This document shows, piece by piece, positions 6,923 through 13,693 of a stretch of DNA of 13,797 bases. A program made the position numbers and the translations under genes. The stretch lies in the NCBI GenBank assembly GCA_021159445.1, contig JAGGRV010000503.1, positions 1 through 13,797 of the forward strand. Direction: 5' to 3'. The notes beneath the pieces are model-generated. The model ran no database searches. It worked only from the letters and a program-made list of their open reading frames with translations, and was not told the DNA's origin. Each line of letters opens with the position of its first letter. The stretch's first letter is position 1. The stretch comes from Deltaproteobacteria bacterium (GTDB taxonomy: Bacteria; Desulfobacterota; Dissulfuribacteria; Dissulfuribacterales; UBA3076).

Positions 6923-8578
6923 ATGCTTTTAGAACTTGGGTTAGAAAATTTCGTACTCTTCGAAAGGGTATCTCTTTGCTTATCAAGCGGGCTTACTGTG
7001 CTTACAGGAGAGACTGGTGCAGGCAAATCCTTACTTGTTCAGGCTCTGAAACTGATCCTGGGGGCCAGGGCTGATTTGCAGCAGATCAGGACCGGGACAA
7101 AGCAGGCCTTGGTGCAGGCAGTGTTTGAGGCCTCAACCGAGGTCCGAGGCCAACTGGAGGATATGGGGATATCCTGCGACGATGAACTGGTCATAAGGAG
7201 GACGGTCGCACAAACCGGAAAGGGGAGAATATATGTAAATGGGGCCATTGTCAGCCTCCAGAACCTGAGACAAATTGTATCAGGCCTAGTAAGTCTTGCC
7301 GGACAGCACGAATACCAGGAACTCCTTCGCCGGGAGAAACACGGACCCTGGCTGGACCGCTTTTCCGGGCTTGGACATGAAGTGGATCAAATAACCATTT
7401 TGTATCAAGAGATTAGGGGGCTTCAAGCAAATCTCCAAAAGGCCACAGATGCAAAAGAAGAGGCAGTAGAAGAGGTGGACAGGCTCCGGCAGGAGGCGCA
7501 GGAAATTGACAGAATTGCTCCCAAGCAGGGAGAGGAAGAAAGGCTTGAACAGGAACTCCAGGTATTAAAGGCCGCTGAGGCCCTGCGGACCTTGGGAGAC
7601 AACTGCTACAGGACCCTTTATGCTGATAAAGGATCGATCCAGGAAAAATTGGCAATCTGCAGGCAGGATCTTAAACGTATGGCAGACCTTGATCCCACCT
7701 TGGAAAAGACAGTAAAAGAACTGGAATCTGTGGCCTATCAGGCAGAAGAGGTGGCGTGGACTGTTCGCGATTATATTCATGGCCTTCCAACAGATCTTTC
7801 CCAATTAGAACGGATTGAGGAACGAATCTACGGACTCAGGGAGCTTAAAAAGCACTTTGGTCCAACCATTGAGGACGTTCTGGTTTACCGAAATGCCATT
7901 GAGACAAAGCTTGCGACCTTTTACGAAAAGGGCGACCGGATAGAGGACCTGAAGATAAGACTCGAAGAAAAAGAGAAAAGGCTCGTAAATGCCGCCTTGG
8001 ACCTGAGTAAGAAAAGACGTCAGGGGGCAAAAAGACTTTCCAAGGCTATTAAAGCCGAATTATCTGACCTTAAGCTGGCCAAAACCGATTTCATGGTTGA
8101 TGTCGAGGCCACTGAAACGCCCATAGCCTCAGACGTGGGACCCAGGGGGCTTGATAAGGTGCAGTTTCTCTTCAGTCCAAACGTCGGGCAACCTCTTCGT
8201 CCTCTGGTGTCAATTGCTTCCGGGGGAGAACTCTCAAGAGTAATGTTGGCTTTAAGGGCCGCCCTTGCCAGGCAGGCAGGCATTGAAACCATTGTATTTG
8301 ACGAGATAGACGCGGGAATTGGGGGAGAGGTAGCGGAAAAAGTGGGCTTTAAACTCAAGGCACTATCTTCATTTGGGCAGGTTGTCACCATAACTCATTT
8401 TCCACAGATAGCGGCAAGAGGCGATTATCACATAGCATTAGAGAAGGTAGTTAAAGGAGATAATACATCCATTATAATAAGGGAAGTAGAAGGAAACCAG
8501 CGCCTTGAGGAACTCACGAGGATGCTTGGAGGAGACAGGAAAACAGCCAGGGCATATGCCGGCAAACTGCTCAAGTAA
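6923..8578 (+). CDS. recN: DNA repair protein RecN
   Basis: RecN is an SMC-like ATPase that acts in recombinational repair of double-strand breaks. The 551 residues match the usual length and order: N-terminal ATPase half with Walker A GETGAGKS (29-36) and the LAGQHE motif (125-130, Q-loop region), long coiled-coil segments (about 150-215 and 325-385), then the C-terminal half with the ABC signature SGGELSR (433-439), Walker B VFDEIDAGIGG (458-468) and THFPQIAARG (491-500), where the more common form is THLPQ. All catalytic residues are present. Only a weak GAG lies before the ATG. The long leader carries a hairpin and a perfect -10 box. I found no clear LexA-type operator. The stop codon is directly followed by a family B palindrome, which may end transcription. 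Confidence 0.97.
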   Translation: MLLELGLENFVLFERVSLCLSSGLTVLTGETGAGKSLLVQALKLILGARADLQQIRTGTKQALVQAVFEASTEVRGQLEDMGISCDDELVIRRTVAQTGKGRIYVNGAIVSLQNLRQIVSGLVSLAGQHEYQELLRREKHGPWLDRFSGLGHEVDQITILYQEIRGLQANLQKATDAKEEAVEEVDRLRQEAQEIDRIAPKQGEEERLEQELQVLKAAEALRTLGDNCYRTLYADKGSIQEKLAICRQDLKRMADLDPTLEKTVKELESVAYQAEEVAWTVRDYIHGLPTDLSQLERIEERIYGLRELKKHFGPTIEDVLVYRNAIETKLATFYEKGDRIEDLKIRLEEKEKRLVNAALDLSKKRRQGAKRLSKAIKAELSDLKLAKTDFMVDVEATETPIASDVGPRGLDKVQFLFSPNVGQPLRPLVSIASGGELSRVMLALRAALARQAGIETIVFDEIDAGIGGEVAEKVGFKLKALSSFGQVVTITHFPQIAARGDYHIALEKVVKGDNTSIIIREVEGNQRLEELTRMLGGDRKTARAYAGKLLK

Positions 8579-8579
8579 A

Positions 8580-8705
8580 TGATTCCGCTGAAAAAACCCA
8601 ATCTGCTGTGTTGCTTCAATTTTTCAGTCACTGCGACGTACGATAAGTACGTCTCATGCCTGGAAAATTTCGCGCCTTGCATCTCGGGCTTTTTGAACGG
8701 AATCA
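8580..8705. repeat. Family B palindromic element, intact copy
   Basis: The 126-bp imperfect palindrome starts one base after the recN stop. Its ends are TGATTCCG (8580-8587) and CGGAATCA (8698-8705); AAAAAACCC and GGGCTTTTT continue the pairing. The centre is a perfect 7-bp stem, GACGTAC-gataa-GTACGTC, at 8634-8652. Most of each arm can be aligned to the other with small gaps. A homologous copy lies at 12034-12207, also directly after a stop codon. In RNA it would form one long rod, so it may end transcription or protect the recN message 3' end. It resembles long REP/MITE-type elements; no transposase is present. Confidence 0.8.
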
Positions 8706-8738
8706 TGTTTCAGATTTTTGCGGTATAATCAGTAAATA

Positions 8739-8894
8739 AGGAACGGGAGATAAATAAGTTGAACAAAAATTAATAGGATTTTTTGTTGTATTCAAGGCGC
8801 GAGGAGCGAGCATAACGGGTTATGTGATCGACGAGCAACGAAGAAGACGGCAAAAAAGACATTAATTTGTTCAAGTTATTTATTGTACGTTCCT
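8739..8894. repeat. Family C palindromic element, complete copy
   Basis: The 156-bp imperfect palindrome has ends AGGAACG (8739-8745) and CGTTCCT (8888-8894). Within the arms, ATAAATAAGTTGAACAAA pairs with TTTGTTCAAGTTATTTAT apart from one mismatch, and the centre is CATAAC-gg-GTTATG (8812-8825). It lies 33 bp after the family B element, so recN is followed by two giant hairpins in a row. Together with the spacer they fill the 335 bp between recN and the PP-loop gene; no gene is seen there. A second copy of one arm is at 1-55. Confidence 0.8.
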
Positions 8895-8913
8895 AACCAT
8901 ATTCCAGATCAGT

Positions 8914-9957
8914 ATGAACACTCAATCACCAAATCACTCAATCACTCAATCACCAAATTCCCCTACCTGCCTAGTCCTTTATTCCGGCGGTCTGGACAGC
9001 ATCCTTGCCTGCAAAATCCTTCAGGAGCATGGGATTCATGTCATAGCCCTTTATTTCATTACACCATTTTTTGGTTATAAACTCAAAGGACGAGAAAGGA
9101 TCTTAAAGAAGAAAGTGCTTGCCGATCAGGGGATACAATTTAAGGAAATAGATATCTCTGATGCATACCTTAAAATTGTAAAGAACCCGGAGCATGGCTA
9201 TGGAAAATACATGAATCCCTGCATTGACTGTAAAATTCTGATGGTACGAAAGGCCATGAAGAGGCTTGGAGAATTTAATGCATCTTTTGTCGCCACAGGA
9301 GAGGTCCTCGGCCAAAGGCCCATGTCCCAGCGCAGAGATGTCCTCAGGATAATAGAGCGGGACAGTGGTGCTGATGGACTGCTTTTACGTCCCCTCTCAG
9401 CCCTTCATCTCCCGCCCACAGACATAGAAAATAAGGGTCTGGTTGACCGATCAAGACTGCTGGGACTGACTGGCAGAGGGCGAAAAGACCAGATAGCCCT
9501 TGCCGGCAAATATGGAATAAAAGAATATCCGGCTCCTGCTGGTGGATGTATACTTGCTGACCCTATACTGTCCCGGAGATTTAAACGCATGTTTGATCTT
9601 TGGCCGGAGTTTGATGTTAATGACTGCGTCCTTGCCCAAATGGGAAAACACTTTCTCCTGCCTGACAGATCCTGGCTGGTAATTGGTAGAGACGAAAGGG
9701 AAAATGCGAAGATTGTATCCATGATAGGGGAAGGTGACATCAGGCTCGATCTAACAGCAGCTCCCGGCCCCACAGGACTTTGGCGAAAGATATACTCTGA
9801 TGTCAATGCAGACCTTGCGGCAAGCATCCTGTGCCGATACGCAAGGGTGAAAAGGCGTTTGAAAGAGGTCAGACTGTCAGGACCTGGAACTGAAAATATA
9901 AAAACTATCAGAACCGTGCCGGCTTCAGATGAAACGATAAATAAATATAGGATATAG
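8914..9957 (+). CDS. PP-loop ATPase, putative tRNA thiouridine synthase (MnmA/ThiI-like)
   Basis: This 347-residue protein of the PP-loop family resembles the MnmA/TrmU-like group that activates tRNA uridine with ATP for sulfur insertion. Visible are SGGLDS (24-29), the ATP pyrophosphatase loop; NPCIDC (101-106), equivalent in place to the MnmA catalytic-cysteine region; ATGEVLGQRPMSQ (127-139); and PAPAGGC ending at Cys212, a possible second catalytic cysteine. The C-terminal part (about 215-347) is not the MnmA beta-barrel, so this is a separate subgroup, and the exact tRNA product is unknown. The first 17 residues are encoded by an 8-nt tandem repeat and read as low-complexity NTQSPNHSITQSPN. 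They are unlikely to matter for folding. No Shine-Dalgarno sequence precedes the ATG, so the start is uncertain, yet no later start exists before the PP-loop. Confidence 0.8.
   Translation: MNTQSPNHSITQSPNSPTCLVLYSGGLDSILACKILQEHGIHVIALYFITPFFGYKLKGRERILKKKVLADQGIQFKEIDISDAYLKIVKNPEHGYGKYMNPCIDCKILMVRKAMKRLGEFNASFVATGEVLGQRPMSQRRDVLRIIERDSGADGLLLRPLSALHLPPTDIENKGLVDRSRLLGLTGRGRKDQIALAGKYGIKEYPAPAGGCILADPILSRRFKRMFDLWPEFDVNDCVLAQMGKHFLLPDRSWLVIGRDERENAKIVSMIGEGDIRLDLTAAPGPTGLWRKIYSDVNADLAASILCRYARVKRRLKEVRLSGPGTENIKTIRTVPASDETINKYRI
8920..8959 (+). repeat. 8-nt tandem repeat inside the 5' end of the PP-loop gene
   Basis: There are five 8-nt units in a row: ACTCAATC, ACCAAATC, ACTCAATC, ACTCAATC, ACCAAATT. 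They begin four bases after the ATG at 8914-8916 and encode an 8-residue period (TQSPNHSI, then TQSPN). Because 8 is not a multiple of 3, any change in unit number would shift the downstream frame. Confidence 0.85.
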
Positions 9958-10003
9958 TTGGCAGGCTCCTAAACGTTGCATATCTAAATTTGTTGTCATT
10001 ATC

Positions 10004-10027
10004 GCAAAAAGACTTTAGTTTGTTCAA
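10004..10027. repeat. Possible remnant of a family C arm
   Basis: Bases 10004-10027 align with 8850-8874, the right arm of the family C element, with two mismatches and one gap. Homology ends soon after TTGTTCAA, and no matching left arm is evident. It lies in the 188-bp space between the PP-loop gene and the PpiD-like gene. The sequence is AT-rich, so chance similarity is not excluded. Confidence 0.35.
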
Positions 10028-10077
10028 CGGCAAGATGCTAGAAATTGAAAAGGCAAAGTGTGGAAGTAAAAAGAAGC

Positions 10078-10108
10078 ACTCCTGCCCGTAAATGATTACA
10101 ATAGGAGT
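10078..10108 (+). promoter_or_regulatory. Small two-step hairpin upstream of the PpiD-like gene
   Basis: ACTCCT (10078-10083) pairs with AGGAGT (10103-10108). Inside that, GTAA (10088-10091) pairs with TTAC (10096-10099) around ATGA. The structure ends 37 nt before the ATG and is too short and U-poor to be a confident terminator. It may be a leader structure or a protein-binding palindrome. Confidence 0.35.
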
Positions 10109-10145
10109 CTTGTAAATGGCTCCCAAGAAAGGAATTTTATAATCA

Positions 10146-12032
10146 ATGTTAGGCACAATTCGAAATAGTACAGGCTCCTGGCTTATTAAATTTATACTCG
10201 GTATTATTGTAATAGTATTCGTTTTCTGGGGTGTAGGGAGCTTCCGTTCCCAGAGGCTTAATGTCCTGACCAAGGTAAATGGTGAAGATATCCTTATGGA
10301 ATCCTATCGCCTTGCTCATGCCAATATGCTGGATAGCTACAAGCGGATGTTTGGCGGGCAGATCCCTGAAGGTTTTCTGGACCGGATAGATATCAAGCAG
10401 CAGGTCCTTAATGGCCTTATAAATGAGACACTAATCCGCCAGGCAGCTAATGAGATAGGCATATTAGTCAGCGATATAGAGATTCAGAACATTATCCTTG
10501 CCATACCTGCATTTAAACACAATGGAGTTTTTGACCAGGGGCTCTATGAAAGGTCTCTAAGGGGGGCTCGATTGACACCTGCTGTCTTTGAAACACAGGT
10601 CAGGCAGCAGTTGCTCACGGATAAATTAAAAGCCCTTCTCTTCTCCGGACTTGCTGTGACTGAGGCAGAGACAAGGGACCACTATATGTTCGAAAACGAG
10701 GAGGTCAACCTTTCCTATGTATCAATTGATGCCTCAGAATGTGAAACAGAAGTAAATGCTACAGAACAAGACCTGACCTTGTGGTACGAATCACATAGTG
10801 AAAATTACATGACAGAACCTCAGACTAAGCTACGCTATCTGGCCCTTAAGGAGTCTGATATTGACGATGCCAACGTGACAGATCTGGAGATAGAGGCCTA
10901 CTACAAGGATCACAAGAATGAATATGAGGTCAAGGAACGTAGGCGTGCAAGACATATATTGCTCAAGATATCTGAAGGCGCTGATGAAGATAGTGTAAAA
11001 AAAATCCGAAAAAAGGCGCAAAAAATTCGTGAGCGAATAGAGAAGGGCGAAGACTTCGCAAAACTCGCCAAGGAAAATTCTGAGGATGTGGGGAGTGCCA
11101 AGAATGGTGGGGATTTGGGCTTTTTTAGCAGAGGTATGATGGTAAAACCCTTTGAAGAAGCAGTATTCTCGATGAAGGAAGGGGAAGTGAGCAAGCCGGT
11201 TCTAACCCGTTTCGGATGGCACATAATAGAGCTTGAGGAGATAGAGCCGGGCAAAGTAAAATCCCTGACCGAGGTAAAGAACTCTATCGCCACCAGGCTC
11301 AAAGACCAAAAAGCCAAAAATATGATATGGAATCGGGCCAATGAGGCCTATGACGAAATAATTCAACTTGGAAGCCTCAGCGCCTATGCGGAGCAGCATG
11401 AAATTGAGCTTAAAACCACTGAACTCTTCAGCCAAAAGAAACCACCTGCTGTAATAGGGGGCAATCCAGAACTGCTGAAGACCTTGTTTGCCTTAAATTC
11501 CGGTGAGCTGAGTTCCTTGCTCCAGATACATCAGGGTATTCTCATAGCCGAAGTGCTTGAGAAAAAAGCACCTTATCTCCCCTCTCTGGAAGAGGTCAAA
11601 GAGCAGGTCAAAAAAGATTATGTCAGGGAAAAGGCAAAAGAACTGTGCCGTTTGAAGGCCAAAGAACTACTTGAAGCGGCAAAGAAACAAGGTCTTGAGG
11701 CTGCGGCCAAAGACGAGGGACTGAAAATCCAGCAAACAGGCCTTTTCAAACGGACAGATAAGACCGCCAAGGGCAAGCTGCCCCCGGCCGTTGCCCAGGC
11801 TGGACTCTCATTGTACGAAGGGAAGGCCTGTCCTGATGAAGTAGCTGAAAGCGGAAACAGTTTTTACGTCCTGGTCTTCAAGGAAAAGAAAGACGCAGAT
11901 ATTGCCGGCTTTATTGCGCAAAAAGATGCCATCACCAAGCGGATACTTGAGCAGAAGCAACAGACCCTTTTTGAGGACTGGTTGAAACATCAATGGGAAA
12001 GGGCATCCATCAAGCAGGTTGCAAAAATATAG
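10146..12032 (+). CDS. ppiD: PpiD-like periplasmic peptidyl-prolyl isomerase/chaperone
   Basis: This is a membrane-anchored foldase that assists envelope proteins as they leave the Sec translocon. The 628-residue length is close to E. coli PpiD (623). The layout fits: a short cytoplasmic N-terminus (MLGTIRNSTGSW), one membrane helix at about 13-33, a SurA-N-like helical chaperone region (about 40-180), then a parvulin domain (about 264-365) with RRARHILLK, the GGDLGFF motif (321-327) and FGWHIIELEE (356-365). A second, degenerate parvulin-like segment may follow at about 430-485, and the C-terminal tail is lysine-rich and helical. GGAA at 10131-10134, 11 nt before the ATG, serves as ribosome site. 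A family B repeat begins one base after the stop and separates it from the convergent DUF166 gene. The membrane anchor argues for PpiD rather than soluble SurA. Confidence 0.92.
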   Translation: MLGTIRNSTGSWLIKFILGIIVIVFVFWGVGSFRSQRLNVLTKVNGEDILMESYRLAHANMLDSYKRMFGGQIPEGFLDRIDIKQQVLNGLINETLIRQAANEIGILVSDIEIQNIILAIPAFKHNGVFDQGLYERSLRGARLTPAVFETQVRQQLLTDKLKALLFSGLAVTEAETRDHYMFENEEVNLSYVSIDASECETEVNATEQDLTLWYESHSENYMTEPQTKLRYLALKESDIDDANVTDLEIEAYYKDHKNEYEVKERRRARHILLKISEGADEDSVKKIRKKAQKIRERIEKGEDFAKLAKENSEDVGSAKNGGDLGFFSRGMMVKPFEEAVFSMKEGEVSKPVLTRFGWHIIELEEIEPGKVKSLTEVKNSIATRLKDQKAKNMIWNRANEAYDEIIQLGSLSAYAEQHEIELKTTELFSQKKPPAVIGGNPELLKTLFALNSGELSSLLQIHQGILIAEVLEKKAPYLPSLEEVKEQVKKDYVREKAKELCRLKAKELLEAAKKQGLEAAAKDEGLKIQQTGLFKRTDKTAKGKLPPAVAQAGLSLYEGKACPDEVAESGNSFYVLVFKEKKDADIAGFIAQKDAITKRILEQKQQTLFEDWLKHQWERASIKQVAKI

Positions 12033-12033
12033 G

Positions 12034-12207
12034 TGATTCCGATGAAAATACCCCATCTGCTGCGCACATTTAAATGTTGAATGTTGAATGTTGAATATTG
12101 AATTAAGGTATATATTTTTTAAACGTTTTTTCACAATTCAGCATTCAGCATTCACAATTCAACATTGCCTATAAAGGGATGCATCCGGAGCATTTTGAAC
12201 GGAATCA
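12034..12207. repeat. Family B element, copy interrupted by another palindrome
   Basis: The ends TGATTCCG (12034-12041) and CGGAATCA (12200-12207), plus the inner blocks ATCTGCTG (left) and TGCATC...TTTTGAA (right), match the copy at 8580-8705. The similarity runs a few bases past the right end (TTTCAG). The central stem GACGTAC...GTACGTC is missing, and the heptad palindrome 12073-12166 takes its place. The element starts one base after the ppiD-like stop and ends 13 bp before the DUF166 stop, so it fills the convergent gap and could serve as a two-way terminator. Confidence 0.75.
12073..12166. repeat. Heptad-repeat palindrome nested in the family B element
   Basis: The left arm 12073-12104 is built of TGAAT-type 7-nt units (AATGTTGAATGTTGAATG and onward). 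The right arm 12135-12166 is its inverted counterpart; the 32-nt arms pair at 27 positions around a 30-nt AT-rich loop. The unit resembles the TGAAGGC heptads of family A, suggesting related origins. Confidence 0.75.
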
Positions 12208-12220
12208 TATTTCAGAAGGC

Positions 12221-12871
12221 TTACGAGGAAAAGGCCTTTTTCAGGGCCATCATATGTACCTTACCTGCAAAGTGCAGAGGACTTTTGCCTGACACGGGGT
12301 CAAAGGCCGATCCATCGGCCTTGCAGAGATACTGAATTTCTCTTCCAATGGTACTTAGTGCCTCATCCGCAGGCACCCCGATCATCCTGGGAATGACCTG
12401 CCACGTGGCACCGCACGAAGCCCCGCGTCTTACATGAAGCCCTGTGATGCGGCCATCTTTTACCTCGACATCATACTCAGGCAGGCCAAACTGCTCTCCA
12501 TAGGCACCAAGGCTCTTCCTGCGCCCAAGACCGCAACACGTAAAAGGGCAGATGGCTCCTGGTATGTTCTGCCCTGATGCTATTACCGGTATTCCCTTGG
12601 CTTTACAGATCTTAACAAGATACTCAGACAGGTCCGGATGCTTGAGAAAATTAAGGATCAGGTCGCCTTTAAAATCGTCGGGGATAAACTCTTCAGGCTC
12701 GTCAATAACCTCTGGCAGGGCCGGCGGAATATCGTAGACCCGTTCTATTTTGATGTTCCGGCCATAGACCTCTATTCCAGCCACCTTATATTTCCCTGAG
12801 CCTGCCTCCTCGAAAAATACCAGTCTGAAAGGACAGGAATTTTTTTCAACCATTACCTTTACCTTAACCAC
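12221..12871 (-). CDS. DUF166 (COG1810) family protein
   Basis: This 216-residue soluble protein resembles the DUF166/COG1810 family, known mainly from archaea and anaerobic bacteria; I know of no settled function. The visible family signature is cysteine-rich: CPFTCC (108-113, Cys108, Cys112, Cys113), RRGASCGATW (148-157, Cys153) and YLCKAD (181-186, Cys183), followed by KSPLHFAG (196-203). The conserved cysteines suggest a metal or iron-sulfur site, which is inference. The first codon is GTG at 12869-12871 with no ribosome site. ATG at 12851-12853 (MVEKNSCPF), with TTAAGG 8 nt upstream, is a plausible shorter start. It lies 24 bp downstream of the SYLF gene on the same strand, so cotranscription is likely. 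It ends next to the nested family B repeat. Confidence 0.8.
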   Translation of the reverse strand: MVKVKVMVEKNSCPFRLVFFEEAGSGKYKVAGIEVYGRNIKIERVYDIPPALPEVIDEPEEFIPDDFKGDLILNFLKHPDLSEYLVKICKAKGIPVIASGQNIPGAICPFTCCGLGRRKSLGAYGEQFGLPEYDVEVKDGRITGLHVRRGASCGATWQVIPRMIGVPADEALSTIGREIQYLCKADGSAFDPVSGKSPLHFAGKVHMMALKKAFSS

Positions 12872-12895
12872 TTAACGAGGTCTGACATAACGAGC

Positions 12896-13624
12896 CTACG
12901 GACAATTTTTGTCAAGGAATTCAAGAAACCTTCGGCCTTGCTCTGGAACAAAAATCGCCCCTTGAGACAATATCTCTCCAGGAGTCAGTATCCGTCCGTA
13001 AAGGGCCTCGTCGGTTTTGTAATCATGATGCAAATATGCTCCCTCAAGGGATAGACCTGCAAAAAAGCCCTTGCTCCTGGAGTAGGAGTACACCTCGGCT
13101 TTGAGAGTCGCATCAGTGGCGGCTTTCAACTTTCTGCCAACAGGACCGGCGGCTACAGAAATATCTCCTCCCAGTGTGAGGTTGTTATTAAAAAAGGCTT
13201 TTACTCCCCTTTGATTCATTATCACCATGATCAGGTCCGTTGCCTGAACTCCGATCTGCCAGCCAAAACTCCCGCTTCCAATTTTTAAAAAGGCCGGACC
13301 GCGCCATTTTCCTGTCTTGGGATTTCTAACAGCCATCAGGCCCTTTCCGTAACTGGCCCCGACAACAAATCCTCCTTTGTAGACAGAGGGAAATATTGCA
13401 AGCCCTTCACATCTTGCCAGGAGTTCATCCGGGATACCTCCATCTGGCGCATTCCTGATCTCTGTCAGCACAGTCATGGCATTTTTCATGATTTTCTCAG
13501 GTTCTGCCGCCTCTGCCGCCGTTCCATAAGAATATGCAACAAAAATCGTGAATACGCTGAACCACATGGTCCAGGACAGGGATTTCAAAAAAAACCGGCA
13601 AACAAAACAAAGCTTGGCTTTCAT
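12896..13624 (-). CDS. SYLF-domain (Ysc84/BPSL1445-type) exported lipid-binding protein
   Basis: The SYLF domain is linked to lipid or membrane binding; bacterial members are exported and of unclear role. The start chosen is ATG at 13622-13624, because AGGAG (13631-13635) lies 6 nt upstream; the longer frame from TTG at 13643-13645 would run through that ribosome site. The resulting 242 residues begin with a signal peptide: MKAKLC, a hydrophobic stretch at about 18-35, then TAAEAAEP with likely cleavage near AEA. The domain covers about 40-240, with LARCEGLAIFPSVYKGGFVVG, the SGSFGWQIGVQATDLIMVI core (about 141-159) and the glycine-rich stretch GGDISVAAGPVGR. It sits behind a good promoter and 24 bp ahead of the DUF166 gene. 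Periplasmic location is inferred. No lipobox cysteine is placed for lipidation. Confidence 0.92.
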   Translation of the reverse strand: MKAKLCFVCRFFLKSLSWTMWFSVFTIFVAYSYGTAAEAAEPEKIMKNAMTVLTEIRNAPDGGIPDELLARCEGLAIFPSVYKGGFVVGASYGKGLMAVRNPKTGKWRGPAFLKIGSGSFGWQIGVQATDLIMVIMNQRGVKAFFNNNLTLGGDISVAAGPVGRKLKAATDATLKAEVYSYSRSKGFFAGLSLEGAYLHHDYKTDEALYGRILTPGEILSQGAIFVPEQGRRFLEFLDKNCP

Positions 13625-13664
13625 GATTTGCTCCTTTTCTGGCAATTATTTTTTGCTCATAATC

Positions 13665-13693
13665 CTTATACGCTTTTCTGCATTTTGTCTCAA
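13665..13693 (-). promoter_or_regulatory. Sigma-70-like promoter for the SYLF-DUF166 pair
   Basis: On the minus strand, TTGAGA (13693-13688) is followed by a 17-bp spacer and TATAAG (13670-13665). Both hexamers match consensus at 5 of 6 positions with ideal spacing. The -10 lies 40 bp upstream of the chosen ATG, which leaves a leader of about 30-35 nt containing the AGGAG ribosome site. The remaining bases to the window end (13694-13797) show nothing else. Confidence 0.65.

Noticed and set aside
8428..8706. 92-residue minus-strand open frame across the recN end and family B repeat
   Set aside because: It is antisense to conserved recN and reads through the palindrome; no protein resemblance.
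8920..8959. Possible CRISPR-like array (also considered at 12073-12166)
   Set aside because: Units are 7-8 nt and directly adjacent, without spacers of uniform length, and there are no cas genes; these are simple tandem repeats.
118..13624. A multi-gene defence, secretion or biosynthetic system spanning the window
   Set aside because: The genes belong to unrelated housekeeping families, are broken into several transcription units on both strands, and contain no nuclease, toxin, transposase or effector set.
13625..13645. Upstream TTG start for the SYLF protein (adds seven residues)
   Set aside because: The AGGAG ribosome site lies inside that extension and is ideally spaced for the ATG at 13622-13624. 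The extension would also place charged residues ahead of a normal signal peptide.
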